DNA of 64,000 bases from Annulohypoxylon bovei var. microspora (lineage: Eukaryota > Ascomycota > Sordariomycetes > Xylariales > Hypoxylaceae). Shown piece by piece: positions 12,254-24,302 of the stretch. Under the pieces are notes generated by a model, which made no database searches, was not told the DNA's origin, and worked only from the letters and a program-made list of their open reading frames with translations. Position 1 is the first letter of the stretch; every line of letters begins with the position of its first letter. The position numbers and the translations under genes are program-made. Where the stretch lies: contig MU405282.1 in the NCBI GenBank assembly GCA_022836615.1, forward strand, positions 1-64,000, in the 5' to 3' direction.

Positions 12254-15200
12254 AACGAAGTCGATAAGTTGATAAGTCTTTCTGTTTTGACGTGCTGTGT
12301 ACCGTTCTGTTCAACCGGTCTTGGCCTTGAGAGATTGAGCACACGCTCCACGGAACGCAGTCGTACTTATACTGATAGGAGGCTATATCCTCTAGGAGAC
12401 ACGATTCGAGTGACAAAGAGCAAACTTATTATTGTTGGATATCAATATGCAAAGCGGTTGACGGAATGAAGTTGCCTAATGGTTGATAATAGAAAGGTGC
12501 GGTGATACAAAACTAGAAGTTCCGATGTTTGGTTTAAGACGTTCATTGGGTTGTTGAAATACTCTTTGCTACTAGAGTTACCAGAATATCAGGTTGACCA
12601 ATACATGGTAATCGTCCATGGGTGTGACAACCATTCAACATGCGTCGGTGGAGTAAATTAGGGCTCAAATTGCATATCTGAATCAGGATGAGGCGAACGT
12701 TGAATCTAGCTGGGGCTCCAAGATGCGTGAATAGATGCCCTGCTGAGATCTCCAGTTCTTTCGAGAGTATTGCTAAGATGTAAGAAGTCAATCGCAAACA
12801 GGAACTCATAAGCGAGTACACATGCTCATATCAGCTAAGAGCATCGCCCCGAGGTAGTGCATACGAAGGTCTCGGGTAGTATATCCGAGTTACTAGATGT
12901 TAAATATGCGATAAAGTAAGCCACACCGAGGCCGCCGTCCTCCGTCTAAGGAGGATGCAACGACGGAGCATTATCGCTGCGAATTATCCTTAGAGTTATC
13001 CAGGAAGCATCATGCAAGTCTTGTGAAATCTCGCAAGTGAGACACCTAGATTGGCTTCGGTGAGCATTTCCTACGAGTAGCTACTACCTTAGCCGCGGAC
13101 CTTAGAGAGCTGCATGACAATGCCACCCAAAGGTGGACCATTAAAGCTAAGAGTCCAGCCCAAAAAAAGAGCTCCATACACCACATGAGAGCGGATTGCT
13201 GCTGCTGGTAAGGCTGACAAGTGCAATAGGATGTGGAAACATTTGGGCAAGCGTAAGCACTCGAGCAGATTAGTTGGAGATCATGACACGGGATTGGAAA
13301 CTTGTGCTGAAAGATAGAGTCTGGCAGGTAACCCGCAGCAGCGGAAAGCCGAAAATGATCTTGGGGTAAAATAGTAGGTATCAATAACCAAACGCTGACG
13401 GATTGGACATTGCCTAGGACAATGACAATGTTGTGACCCTAGAAAGATCTAAAGACGTCACGACTAGACAGGGAGGGATGGTATCTTGGGACTTTCCAGA
13501 ACGTTCTGGTACAACATCAGATGAGAGGTCGTCGGTTGCGTTGGTTGCCTGTAAAAGACACGTAGGACACAGCCACTATAGGGTAGGACTTCAGCCTCAA
13601 TAGCGATAAGCTATCGAATGAAATGAAAGCTTGGGATGCTTGGGATCCTGAAGCTACTATTTTCAGGCGAACCAGTTCGCCTACCGAATGCCTTGCCAAC
13701 GCAGAACTTTTGTTTGCATGCCGTTCGCTGCCTGATCAGCCCGTCAGATGAATCGCGGGTTAGCTCTATAGTTCATCTCTCCGATAGCCCGCGCCCCAGA
13801 TGCGCATACACTACCAAGGTAGCTCAGCAGAAGTGAGGCTTTCAAGTGGAATCTGTGGGAAATCTGCACCCCTGCGGCAGCTCGAGTTCCCCACTAAATA
13901 GAGATTGAGAGATAATGACGCTCGGTCTGGCAAACTTGACCGAAATCCAATTTGAGGATAACCTGGTAACAATCTGCGGACGTCAATACCCCGAGCGGCA
14001 TGACAAATTGACAAGGCTCAGCTATAGATTGCATTTCTGCATCTCTGCATCTTTGTATCTCTGCATCTTCGCCTTGGGAATTTTCGAATTCCCTCATGGG
14101 CTTCGGTTGAGCTGTTTATGCATCGATGATAATGCCTTTCTTTTTGTCCCCCTCTATGCAGGCCGAATCCCACGATGCGCCCTTCTGCGGAGGACCTTGG
14201 CGCCTCTCAGGCCAAGGAATACTGATGCAGGAACCAGAAGACGAATCCCTTGGTCGAACAGCTCGGGCCAAGTAAAGCACAACGCGAGAGGGTAAGACAT
14301 GCCGCAGAAATATAATTCGGCGTAAAAGCGTGCCATCGCAGCATCGAGGTCCAGTTGCGAGGAAGAAGAAAAAGAAGGCAACTTTCACGTACATATACTC
14401 CGTGTGCTGAAGACGGGTGGAAACAGATTGGGCAGCTATGCAGGGTGATGAGTTGGCAGAATCACATTGGTGCCACGCCCGTGATGATTATGGCTTTGTG
14501 TTAGGGTTTATATGAAGAGATAGGTTGTTCAATTGTTGAGATTGATGTTAAAATTAAAAATAAAAGTGAAACAAGGTAATTGAAGTTCAATTGGGAATAA
14601 CATTGAACCTTACGATAAGCAGGTCTCCACTCGGTCTGTAACATCACTCTTTCCTCCATTCAATATTATCCTATACCTGACATCACGAGCAGTTGCACCT
14701 TCCAGGCGGGTATAGAATGTATAGAAACCTTCAATGTGGCTTATTCACCAGCCCGAAGCATACCTATAACAAGATGCTAAGCCTATGCGGGGGTACGTAC
14801 TAGTAACCACGAAAACCTGAAGTTGGTTCAGCCATGCTCATGGACATACTAGAATAAGAATAGATGTTACAATTAAAATCGGCGATGGAAAATTAGGACT
14901 TTAGAAGTATCTATAGTAATTCTAATGGATTTATTTCTCGAATCGAACGTTTACTTCGTGGGCTGCCAAAAGATACCTAGGTACCTAGCTAGAAAGGGGT
15001 ATAGGGGTCGCCATCTTAAACTGCTAAGTAAAAATCCGATTTATCACCAGCAGCATTACAAAGACAAGGCAACCCTTCAAAATAATTTCTATTGGACACA
15101 GGCTCACGAGAGACAGACACATGCTCGGAATTGTTGTGTAAATGTATATGCCACAACCTTTGCCCCTTACCCCTTATATAGAATGCGCGCGCCCATTGGA

Positions 15201-15684
15201 CAACCATCTCTTAGGTTTTAATGGTACCCCCTTCGAATTTAATACAAGCATCCTAAGAGATAAAGAGACATCGCATTCCTTCGCATGTTCCACGACATCC
15301 ATAGTATTGGTAGTCTCCTACCCGCAAAAGAGGGCAGTTTGTTGGCGTAGGCCAGCTGGGGAACGGACGAAGCCGGGGCAAACAACCCTCCAGGCCGTTA
15401 TACAGGCGTCAAGAAAGTAGTACATCATGTGCTGTAACAGATGTGGCCAGGTAGGATGTGCTGCCTAAATTCTCAAATCCTAACACGTCTCAACTTGAAG
15501 GTGATCTGATATGCGATGGGCACGGTAGTTTGCAACCGAAGTCCGGCCCGGCCGCGAGGCCATTGACTACCAGCCTTTGCGTATCGAGGCCATACCCTCT
15601 AAGACCAGTCGAGGGTGAATCTCCAGAGTGCTCCAGGCACACGCTCGCAGAAAGCTTCCTCCGTACCTAACTCCCCCCAGCTAC
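12254..15684. other. 3.4-kb stretch without supported genes
   Basis: Several frames of 60-130 codons occur on both strands but none shows a known motif, good splice context or consistent composition. At 14028-14075 there is a short direct repetition of TTTCTGCATCTCTGCATC type. TACCTAGGTAC-type palindromes appear near 14978. Nothing else could be recognised. Confidence 0.4.
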
Positions 15685-16898
15685 TCAATAAGACTGCCTC
15701 TCGAATCTCTCATAATACATCTTAACGAAGAGCTCGTGCTGCGCCGTCCGCTGGGACTCCGAGATGTTATTACTCGCCGCCGGCGCCGCGTCCCCCTGCT
15801 CCAGCCGCAGCTCGTTGAAGTGGCTCGCGATCAGCTCGTAGGCCTTGAGGTTGATCGGGCGATTCCCGAAGTCCGCTAGCGTCAGCGGGCCCCACGGCGC
15901 CGCGGGGGTTTCGAGGTCGCCGGTGGGAGATCCGAGACTGCCCTCGCCGTTGACGGGTGAGAAGGCGCCTTGTGCCTGTGGTTGAGATAGGGATGAGCTC
16001 ATTGCGCCGGGAGAGAAATCGAACGATGATGACGGGTCCGCGGAAAGATTGGCGTGGTAGTCTCCGAGCGTGTTGTGCAAACGTGGGAGGGTGTAAGGGG
16101 AGCCCGGCGGCGGATCGAAGAGTGGGACTCGCTGGTCCGTCCCGAGTGGATTCGGTGTTTCGAAGCCGCTAGATTCTCCTCCTATGCCGCTGAGTGAGGT
16201 ACTTGGCCCGTCCGGGTTGAAAGCGGTGTTTCTATATGGGTCTGGGAGGAAGGACGAGGTGGTCGTAGTAGGAGATCTAAGCGTGTGGATAAAATTACGA
16301 AGAGGGGCGTCGTCCTCGTTAAAAGACGCCCTGTGCATTGTATTTAATGTCATGAAATCTTCTTGTTTTGGTAGTATCGAAGGATGTTGCAGTGCTAGTT
16401 GAGGATCTTCGAGTTGTCCGTATTCATTCCCGGTAGCCTCTAGGGGCCCATTGTCAAGGGAATGTGTCTTCTGACTACCGTCGTCAGGGTATAGGCACTG
16501 AAGGGATTTAGTTGAGCATCTCAGGCATGGCTCGTCCCTGGAACACCTTTCTCTTGCCCTCGCGCATTCCGCACACGCTCGTTTGCGGTTAACGGTGTGA
16601 TTAGTCCTTTGGGCAGCAAGGTGCATCAGTTCATGTCGGGTTAGGATGTCACTTTGGAAATTAGTCTAAATCAAGCCGAGAAGACAAAAAAATGCGACGC
16701 GGTATACCTCCTGAAGAAACGCTTCAAGCATATAGAACACATGAACGGCTTGTGGCCGTCGTGACTTCGTTGATGCCTCTTTAGGTGCTCGGGCCTCTTG
16801 AAGCTACTGGGACAGCGCGGACATTGGTATTTTTCTTGAGCCTCATTCCCAGCGGAAGGGTCCTCACTCCAGCTAGCATCGACTGCGACTTCGTCCAT
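15685..16898 (-). CDS. short C2H2 + Zn(II)2Cys6 dual-type transcription factor
   Basis: Two exons: 16898-16708 and 16651-15685; 385 aa. Finger 1 (CPRC ... HLKRHQRSH, residues ~25-47) is a standard C2H2. Finger 2 is created across the intron (CSIC, then KRFFRR|SDILTRH). It has 13 rather than 12 residues between its second Cys and first His. A Zn2Cys6 cluster follows at residues ~80-110 (RACAECARARERC ... CLRC ... QCLYP), then a long Ser/Pro-rich linker. This domain order is typical of fungal dual-finger regulators, usually 700-1000 aa with a C-terminal fungal-specific TF domain. Here the frame stops at KMYYERFERQSY, just where that domain normally begins. No continuation is visible in any frame to ~15420. 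It may be a naturally short factor or a truncated gene. Its 3' neighbour region is non-coding; a GH127 gene lies upstream on the same strand. Confidence 0.75.
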
Positions 16899-17897
16899 TC
16901 TGGTATGGGCGTACAGGCAGTGGGTTCATCTGGCCTAGCCCTTCAACTCATGATACCTAGCCATCCTCGACGTATTATAAGCCGCAGCGATAGCGTCTAT
17001 ATGTGCGATTTACATATATAGAGTTATCACATCCAATGCAACCCACAAGCAACCCATGGGCGCCAAAGTAGCGTGGGTTTCTAGAAGAATTCTAATTCCA
17101 TGCGAACTCCTCTGAAGATCATGGAGGGCCAAGATGATACATTGGTGGTGCGCTTAGTCCCATGGTTCGTCGGAATATCTAACCGATTGATTAAAGCGGG
17201 TGAGGAGACACGGGCGTTATTGGTGGGCCAGTGCAGGCTTGACCGTCTCACCGCAAAGCATTACATAGATATATCCATGCTGCTGACTGAAGGGGCTCGG
17301 GGTAAGATTGCGAATAAGGACCGATATAGCAGTGCAATTGATTGGTCGAAGTTAAGGCTATAAAGTTGCCTATAGACTCGTTCGCGGAGCAGCTCCGTGT
17401 GTCTATGCGATTAAGCTGTCGGAATAAGGTAGAATGATGGTTAAAACGACTTGTGTTATTAGGGGTTGTAAGGGGACCTTGATATTATCCAGAATTCGCT
17501 GGATCGCCTATCATCTATCACCTGTGAAAAGGAGAGCAATTAGACCAGCGCTTAGACTACCTAGTATGTAGCTTATACCGGATTATACCGCCAGTCGTAA
17601 GTGACAACCAGCTAGTCATACTATAAATTGGTGATTATTGAAGGTTGATGTAAGCAAAGTTGTATCCGGATCCAAGTTTCAACTAAAGCTAGCGTTGCAG
17701 TATGGCACCTAGACTAAGTAGGGAGAAAGATCCGAACATGCATCTTTCCCGACAGAGTATGCAAGGGGTTGATATGACGATGCCACCGGCGTGCCTATTC
17801 CAACGTCTAACCCCAGCAACATCCCACGCTCAAGCTAGGTAGGAACGGAAGACGATGTTGCTGCAACACGGGCTGCCTCAGGATTCATCTCATAATC
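16899..17897. other. intergenic region between TF and GH127
   Basis: About 1 kb between the end of GH127 and the start of the dual-finger factor (both minus strand). A frame at 17100-17363 has no recognisable content. Confidence 0.4.
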
Positions 17898-20488
17898 TCA
17901 TAATCTCAGGAGACCAACTCTCATGTGACCCCTGCCACCACGATTCGCGCGGAGATAATAAGGAATGAAAGTGAGTTCCTTCTTCTCCGCCACGACCGTC
18001 TGAGGGAGTGATGAACCGGGGAGAGCTCCGGACTCTGACTCGGCCCGATCCTCTATCTTGCGAACCCAGCCAACCGACCGGAGAGCAACGTATCGTTCCC
18101 CTATTTGGTCAAGTTCCTCGTCGCTCTCGGAGACCTCAGAGTCTGATTTAATCCCGACGTTGCGGAAGTGGTCCTGCTCCCACCCGTTATCTACATCCTC
18201 CACGCAGTATATTAACGGACCGCGCGCCAAGCTTAGGGTATTCTGATTGGTATAGGGGTGCGGGGATATAAATCGAGGCTTAAACCCGTCGATCTGGATC
18301 GAAAATGCCTTATTTGACGATGTATAAGCAGGCGGAAGTTCCAAGTAACCCTTTTCGATCTTTGCAGGTTTATGGCTCGGGGTGAGCTGTTGATACATTA
18401 GCGAGATTGCCAATGGACTCTTAATTAGGGGGAACCCGGACACACCGTAAATTTCCCTTGCGCCCAGGAAGGGATCCTTAACCTGATCGTGACGTTTGTT
18501 GACGCCGGCGCCTCTAGTTGGAATAGTATATTACCTTCCCAAGGCCAATTTGACTTCTGTTCCAGTACGATCTGTTGACCTTCTACTTGAAACGTAATCT
18601 TGGCTGTTGTATAAAGATGTACGTTGACGTAGGCATCCTTTCCGGTGCCCCCGTAATCCCATAGATATCCCCCGAGAGAACCAAACAGCCTCATTACGTT
18701 TGGTGGACAGCATGAGGTATCAAACCAATCTTCTCGGCGGTTTCTATCTACCTCCGAACTCGCTAGCTGGTTCACGTATGTGAAAGCGGTTCCTTCAAGA
18801 CTTAACCCTGTCATTACCGCATTGTAAAGGCATAATTCTATTATGTCGGCATACTTTGAGTTGAGGTCAAGATGTAATAGGCGTTCAGCCAGCATTATGA
18901 CGCCGATAGACGCACAAGTCTCATTGTAACATCCACCCTCGTCGGAGCCTTGTGGCAAGAAATAGTCGATACCGAAACCTTCCCATTGCCACATTGATCC
19001 TATACCTCCGGTAAGGTACATCTTCTTGTCGACCATATTGTTCCATAATCTATTTAGAGCACCAAGATACTCACTTTTATGGTTGTAGGACTTCACACCA
19101 AGTTCGTCGAGACACAGTAAGTCGGCAACTCCAGTTAAGACTGCAGCACTTAGGTTAGCAATGATTATTCGGAGGTGGTTGTAGTAACGGGCCGCGCTTC
19201 CGGGTTGAAACTCCTTGAGTGACAGAAGAGCACGTCCTTCAACTCGCGATAGAACACACCGAGCCTTTGTTGCCACTAGACGTCACTATGGAACTATTAT
19301 GAGCTGGCCCGGTGCCGGTTGAAGGGGGTGTGGATTTCGACTGAATCCTAAGAGTTCACAACTCTTGGAGAAGTAGGGGAAAAGGGGCAACAACTTGAAA
19401 ATCGACTTACGATACATTGCTCTCACGGCGTGGCCTTCAACGGACTTCTGTTCTAGAATTGGGGCGTGGGCTTGGTTATACCAGTTGCTAGTGTGCATCT
19501 GGTAACTGTCAGAGCGCTTCCAGGGGCTATCGCCACGCTGTCTTCGCTCCCAATCGTAATATGGGAGACCATCCTGACCGGTCGGGTTCCCACGTTCTTC
19601 AACGAAGTACTTTGCCAACTCATAGGCGTCTTTGTTTCCCGTCGCTGCATACAGACGCAGGAGGGCGAGCTCTGTCTCTGGATGGCCTGGGTAGCCATGT
19701 TTCTATTGAGTACCCAGTGGAATCAGTAACGACTTCACCTTAGGACACCCTGAGATAACACTCACCTGATCCGGACCCGGCCCAAAAACCGTGCTGATCA
19801 ACTTGACGTACTTCTCGATCGGATCTATCAAGAGGTTGTTCTTGTAGTACTTGCTATGTGCCAGCGCTGCCTCTATCAGGTGTCCAGCATTATACCTTTT
19901 CACGCACCTGTCAGTCAACCTCTCCTTAAACGCGCTCTCTACGCTCACCCTCACTGGCCCTCATCACTATCACAATCACCATCACCACAGTCATCATCGC
20001 CACAATCATCATCTTCCTCATCTCCACCCCCAACCCAAAACCCAAAACCTAAAATCAAAAACACAACCGACAGGGCGTACTCACAACTCATGCTGATCGC
20101 GCACATTCGTCCACCTCCCCTCGATCCCGGTGATCGTAAACCAAGTATTCAGATACCCGTCCTCGCGCTGCGCGCCGCGTATCATATCCGCGATCTCCCT
20201 GACCGCAGCGTCGACCTCAGCATCGTACTCCTCGCTCAGCAGGTAGCAGGCGCCCTCGATCCACTTCGCGACGTCGCTGTCCCAGTACATGGGCGCGGGA
20301 CACGGCCACCTGGTGTGGTCGTCGTAGACGGGCTGGCGCCTGAGCGAGAAGCACTCGTACCGGCCCGTGTCCTTCAGCTTCTTCAGCTGCGCCTTGACCG
20401 TCGCGCGCCCGATCGTCGTCCGCCGCGTCCGCAGCATCGACGGCCCGTGGAACTCGGTGTGCGTGAAGACGCTTTGGGGGTGGGCCAT
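17898..20488 (-). CDS. GH127 beta-L-arabinofuranosidase
   Basis: Five exons: 20488-20085, 19895-19766, 19702-19411, 19140-18446 and 18386-17898; 669 aa. GH127 enzymes release beta-L-arabinofuranose from plant glycans such as hydroxyproline-linked arabinans. The family core is clear: RDQHEL|YNAGHLIEAA, KHGYPGHPETELALLRLY, YLTGGIGS, then NETCASIG and DTSCCPPNVMR. Glu349, Cys351, Cys419 and Cys420 match the Cys3-Glu zinc/nucleophile set of HypBA1 (E338, C340, C417, C418), so the catalytic site looks intact. The C-terminal beta-sandwich part (LARGPLIYCVED) is in exon 5. The apparent frameshift near 18440 is a 59-nt phase-0 intron (GTGTGT donor, GCTAAT branch site, CAACAG acceptor). No signal peptide is seen, as in many intracellular GH127 proteins. 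Start chosen at the ATG of MAHPQSVF. Confidence 0.9.
19938..20040. repeat. CAT/CAC-rich simple repeat inside GH127 intron 1
   Basis: The 189-nt first intron of the GH127 gene is rich in degenerate CATCAC/CATCAT triplets on the plus strand. It is a simple-sequence expansion with no coding role. Confidence 0.55.
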
Positions 20489-22148
20489 TTTTGCGTGATG
20501 TTGCCCACCTACCTGGTAGGTAGACAGGTACGTAGGTATGGGTATGGGTAGGTAGTTAAGATAAAGAAGTACGAAGCGGGTGTGAGATCGGGGTTTATGA
20601 GCTTCGGTGGCTAAGAATGCCGACGACAATGAATTCGAAGCGAGCCCTAGTCTAGCTTGACTGCCTATGTATCATAAAGAGCCGGATTGGGAGCCTGCTT
20701 AAGTTTATAATCGAGGCAAGCTCGCCCGCTGTAATCGTGCAGGTGCCAATGGTATTATTCATTCAACTTTCAACTCCAAAATTTGCCCGTGGATCGGAGT
20801 TCTATACTGCTACAACGGCCTGAACTGCTTCACCTCTTCTTTGACGGTGAATGCATAGGGTCGTATGACTTCACGATGTCGAAGTCCACCGTAGCTATTG
20901 TACGTAGCTTGGATACGACCGGCATAAACGAATGAGGGGAAGCTCCGGTCACTAGACTTATGCACGGCGGTTCAGAAAGGAAGGATTGGCGCGCCGAGCT
21001 CCATCATTACCGATGTACGACTGAAGCTTGCCAGACGTAACCATCGGAGCACAACGCGGTGCGGATCTGTCTATCCTCTCAAAAAGAGTCCCGGTGAGAC
21101 TGACACCTAAGATCCGTAGCTTAATTGATTTGACCTCCGTCCGTTTCGCGGAGCCAGACAGCGCAGAGCTAAGGGGCTCGCTTGAGATCGTTGGGGTGCT
21201 GGACAAATGGGAGCGGAACACGCCGCAGGTACACATATCAGACTTATACGGTAACAATCCCCAATATTAGAATTAGCATCAGAGCGATGCCGCATCTTAC
21301 TCACCCAGCTCACCCTGTTCACCTAACCTTACCTCAATCTACTAGGTACTGTATTATTCCCCTTTTCAAAGAATATCGTTCCCGTTACCTATCCAGTCTA
21401 GGGGTTTACCCAAAGAAGCAAAGGGGAAAATAAAAAGCACAAATCTAGGACCATTCTAGATCGCAATTGGGACTAGGTAGCAACGCAACTCTGCACCCAA
21501 CCGCTTGGTACCTTACCTGTGACCGGTCCGGGGAAGCCATCCGATAGGCCAGCCGCATTCTCAAATTCTCCGTCCTTTATTCGAATAACTCGGGCACGAG
21601 ACCAGAACTGAAGTCATATGATTGCCCCTAGCAGAAGCCATAATCCGCGTGGCGTATTTCATTCGTAAATAGCAAGTCAACTCCCAGCAGCCCGAACACG
21701 GCATCTACATAGGCTCTGACCGGTCGTTTTTGACTTGAATCGGAGGCGCTGGGCGGTGAAGACCTTGCTCGAAGTTTTAGAAGTTAGCAAAGCAAACTCG
21801 TAACTAAAAAAAAACCTACACTCATCCACCCAACTAGCCTAGCGTCAGATTCATCAGTGATCCATTAATAGACTATCTAATAGAACTCGCTCGCACTCAT
21901 CAGTAATGTCATGGCATAGCAAGTCTCATCGAAGCCAAGCAGGTTAGCAGTCATCGGAAGAAGCACCATGACGGCCTTGTATGTATTTCGTTACAAATAT
22001 TACGACAAGAGTACAAGCCGTTTGCGCACAAACGGCCCTCCCCGACCAGCATCGCGATTATACTGCATACACTGAGTCCTTGATGGCAGATGAACCCTGC
22101 TGTCGACTCATCAACGCCGGTAAGAGTTGGATCGTAGAGACTAAAGCT
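20489..22148. other. intergenic region upstream of GH127 and downstream of NOT3/5
   Basis: No supported gene. The GH127 upstream side starts with a cluster of GGTAGGTA/GGTATGGGTA repeats (20510-20560). Short frames at 20958-21433 show no homology-like pattern. Confidence 0.4.
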
Positions 22149-24302
22149 TCATACGTCGTCCTCCAGAAACCGGTAGGCGAACTTGAAATCCGCTTTCCTT
22201 CGGTTCATCCTAGAAACAAGTCAGCAATTAGTTTATGAGATGGCGTTTAAACATAAATGAATTCAAACCCAATTTGTTTGAGTAGAGGCCACTATGTATA
22301 TGACATGAAGAAACTCACCAAGTAGATTCGTAGTCGAAGAAACGGTACGTTCCCTGCTCGAACTCCTCCGTGATGCTCTTCGGTTCCTCGTGTCGTTGGA
22401 ACCAAGTTTGGTACTGCTTGTGGAACCGCCAGCTTTGATCTTTAAGGGCCTTAGCTGCCAAGTACTGTTGATGGGTCCCTTGCTTGTAGTAGAAGACGTA
22501 GAACAGTGTGTCGGGTTCTATCCGAGAGTATAGTCTAGGGTCTTCAAATATCGGTAACGGTTCTTGCGGGTACCCTGATGCCGATGGATAGCGAGAATCC
22601 GGCCTATACGTCCGGGAAGGCTCCGAATCAAACGTGTCGTGCATATTCACGCTTGCTTGCGACGCTGCCATCATGCGTAGATGGGATGGGCTATTGACTG
22701 GTAGGGAACGCTTCTTAGTGACCTCGAAGGATTCTACTAAATCCTGTAGGGAAGCAGGGAGGTGGTATATTGACTCCTCCTCCCTCTCCTCGGTAGGCTT
22801 CACGCCATTAGCAACACCGTTCGTGTGGGATGCTATGTGCAAAGGTTAGTACGAAACAAATACCAATTCGTATAACAATATTTACCTTTTGAAGGCTCGG
22901 TGTGGTCCGTGGAGGCGGGAGCCTTGCCTGCAGCCTTCGAGGATGCCTTCTCTAACTTCTTCGGCGCAGAGACAGGTGCCAATATAGCCGGTTCAGCTAC
23001 CTTAGGTTCAGGGACTGTTGCTGGGACAGACAAACTTCCAGTCCTTTGTTCTGATGAGGCTGGTTGTAAGAATGACGTATTCGGCGAGTTTGCTGCGCTC
23101 GTCCTCGACGCTGCGGCAGATGGTAGAGGCGAAATGCCTGGGGAATATGATATTGGTTGGGAACCAGGTGGCGGTGGAAGTGGTGCGATGCCGACGTTGT
23201 TCTTGTCGCTTGCGGCTGCGGCTGCGGCTGCAGAAGCGTACTTCAACCCCTCTCCAGCTGGCCGTGTCGGTAGCGACGCTGGCTTCATGCCAACATTCGC
23301 AGTACTACCATTAGAGATATTCACTAGCGGGTTATGCAATGTTGCCAGGGTCGGAAGAGGTGACTTAAGCTGTGCTGAAGGTCGCCGTCCAGCGGCTTGT
23401 GCGGCATCGACAGCACTTCGCGCCTTTCCTCCTGCCAAGCTACCAGATCGCGATTCCGGCTCCACGATATCCTCCTGTATAGATTGTGTATCTTGTGACG
23501 AGACTCGGTCGTTCTCTTGGCCCATGCCATAAACATCCTCCTCTTCTTGCAGATTGAGTTCGTCATAGAGCTCTTCGTCTTCCATGAAATCGTCGTTCAT
23601 GCCGTCTGAGACGTAAAAGCGGATGCTTTCCTCCAGATCATTCACTTGTTCCGCCTCGACGCCTCCATTATCGAGTGACCTGCGGATAAGCTCGAGTTTG
23701 CCCTGATGCCATTTATGTCGTTCGATTATGCCCTCGATGGTAGCCATGCGATCAACTTTGGAGGCTTGGTTCTTGCCCTTCTTCATAGTGGCTTGTATCG
23801 ACTCGCCCTCGGCCTCGAGTGCCTCGATCTGCTGTTCAAGATCGTCGACCACACTACTCAGGAATTCGCCGGCTTGTACCTTTGCTTGTTCCTTCGGATC
23901 TAATTTGGCGGCTGCTGATAGACCTTCTTTCGAGTAGGCCTTGGTTTTCATGGCCTTCTCCACGGCCTTGAACCGTTCCATTTGCTAGTAAACTCGTGAG
24001 CGATACCATTAAAGAACCTGCGATTGCCATCCTATCCTATCACATACCGTCTCGATCAGCTTCCGATGCTCAAGCAAAGGAGCCTTGTCCTTGATGTCAT
24101 TGCTGGCAGCCCATGTCTTGATCTGGTCGCGTAACCTTTGTAGCTTCTTGATCTCGCGCTTGAGGTTGTCTTCTAGCTTCTCCTTCTGGGCGGGATTATT
24201 CGACTGTTCTATCTTCTCATAAATCCCATCGAACTCGGCGACGCCCTCGGCAACCTTCTTGAAGCATTTATCTATTTCTTGTTGCAGTTTCCTTGCTGCC
24301 AT
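22149..24302 (-). CDS. NOT3: CCR4-NOT complex subunit Not3/Not5
   Basis: Four exons: 24302-24048, 23984-22886, 22832-22319 and a 61-nt last exon 22209-22149; 642 aa. The N-terminal Not3 coiled-coil domain (residues 1 to ~230) begins MAARKLQQEIDKCFKKV and crosses the first intron as LIET|QMERFKAVEKAMKTKAYSKEG. A long Ala/Ser/Pro-rich linker includes an uninterrupted Ala run. The C-terminal NOT-box segment is conserved (DTLFYVFYYKQGTHQQYLAAKALK) and ends, after the last intron, with W|MNRRKADFKFAYRFLEDDV. The complex shortens mRNA poly(A) tails and links to translation and ubiquitination; Not5 reads ribosome state. The third intron has a textbook TACTAAC branch site. The last exon contains no start codon and was placed by splice phase and by the conserved ending. 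Confidence 0.93.

Noticed and set aside
13046..13384. Cys-containing 112-codon minus-strand frame
   Set aside because: No signal peptide at its start, no neighbouring exon with matching phase and no family pattern; probably chance.
19856..20551. 231-codon open frame on the plus strand
   Set aside because: Antisense to GH127 exon 1 and intron 1. Its His/Ser/Pro-rich composition comes from the intronic CAT/CAC repeat and GC-rich codons of the real gene.
22900..23532. 210-codon plus-strand frame
   Set aside because: Antisense to the low-complexity linker of Not3/5; Ala/Gly-rich by mirror composition.
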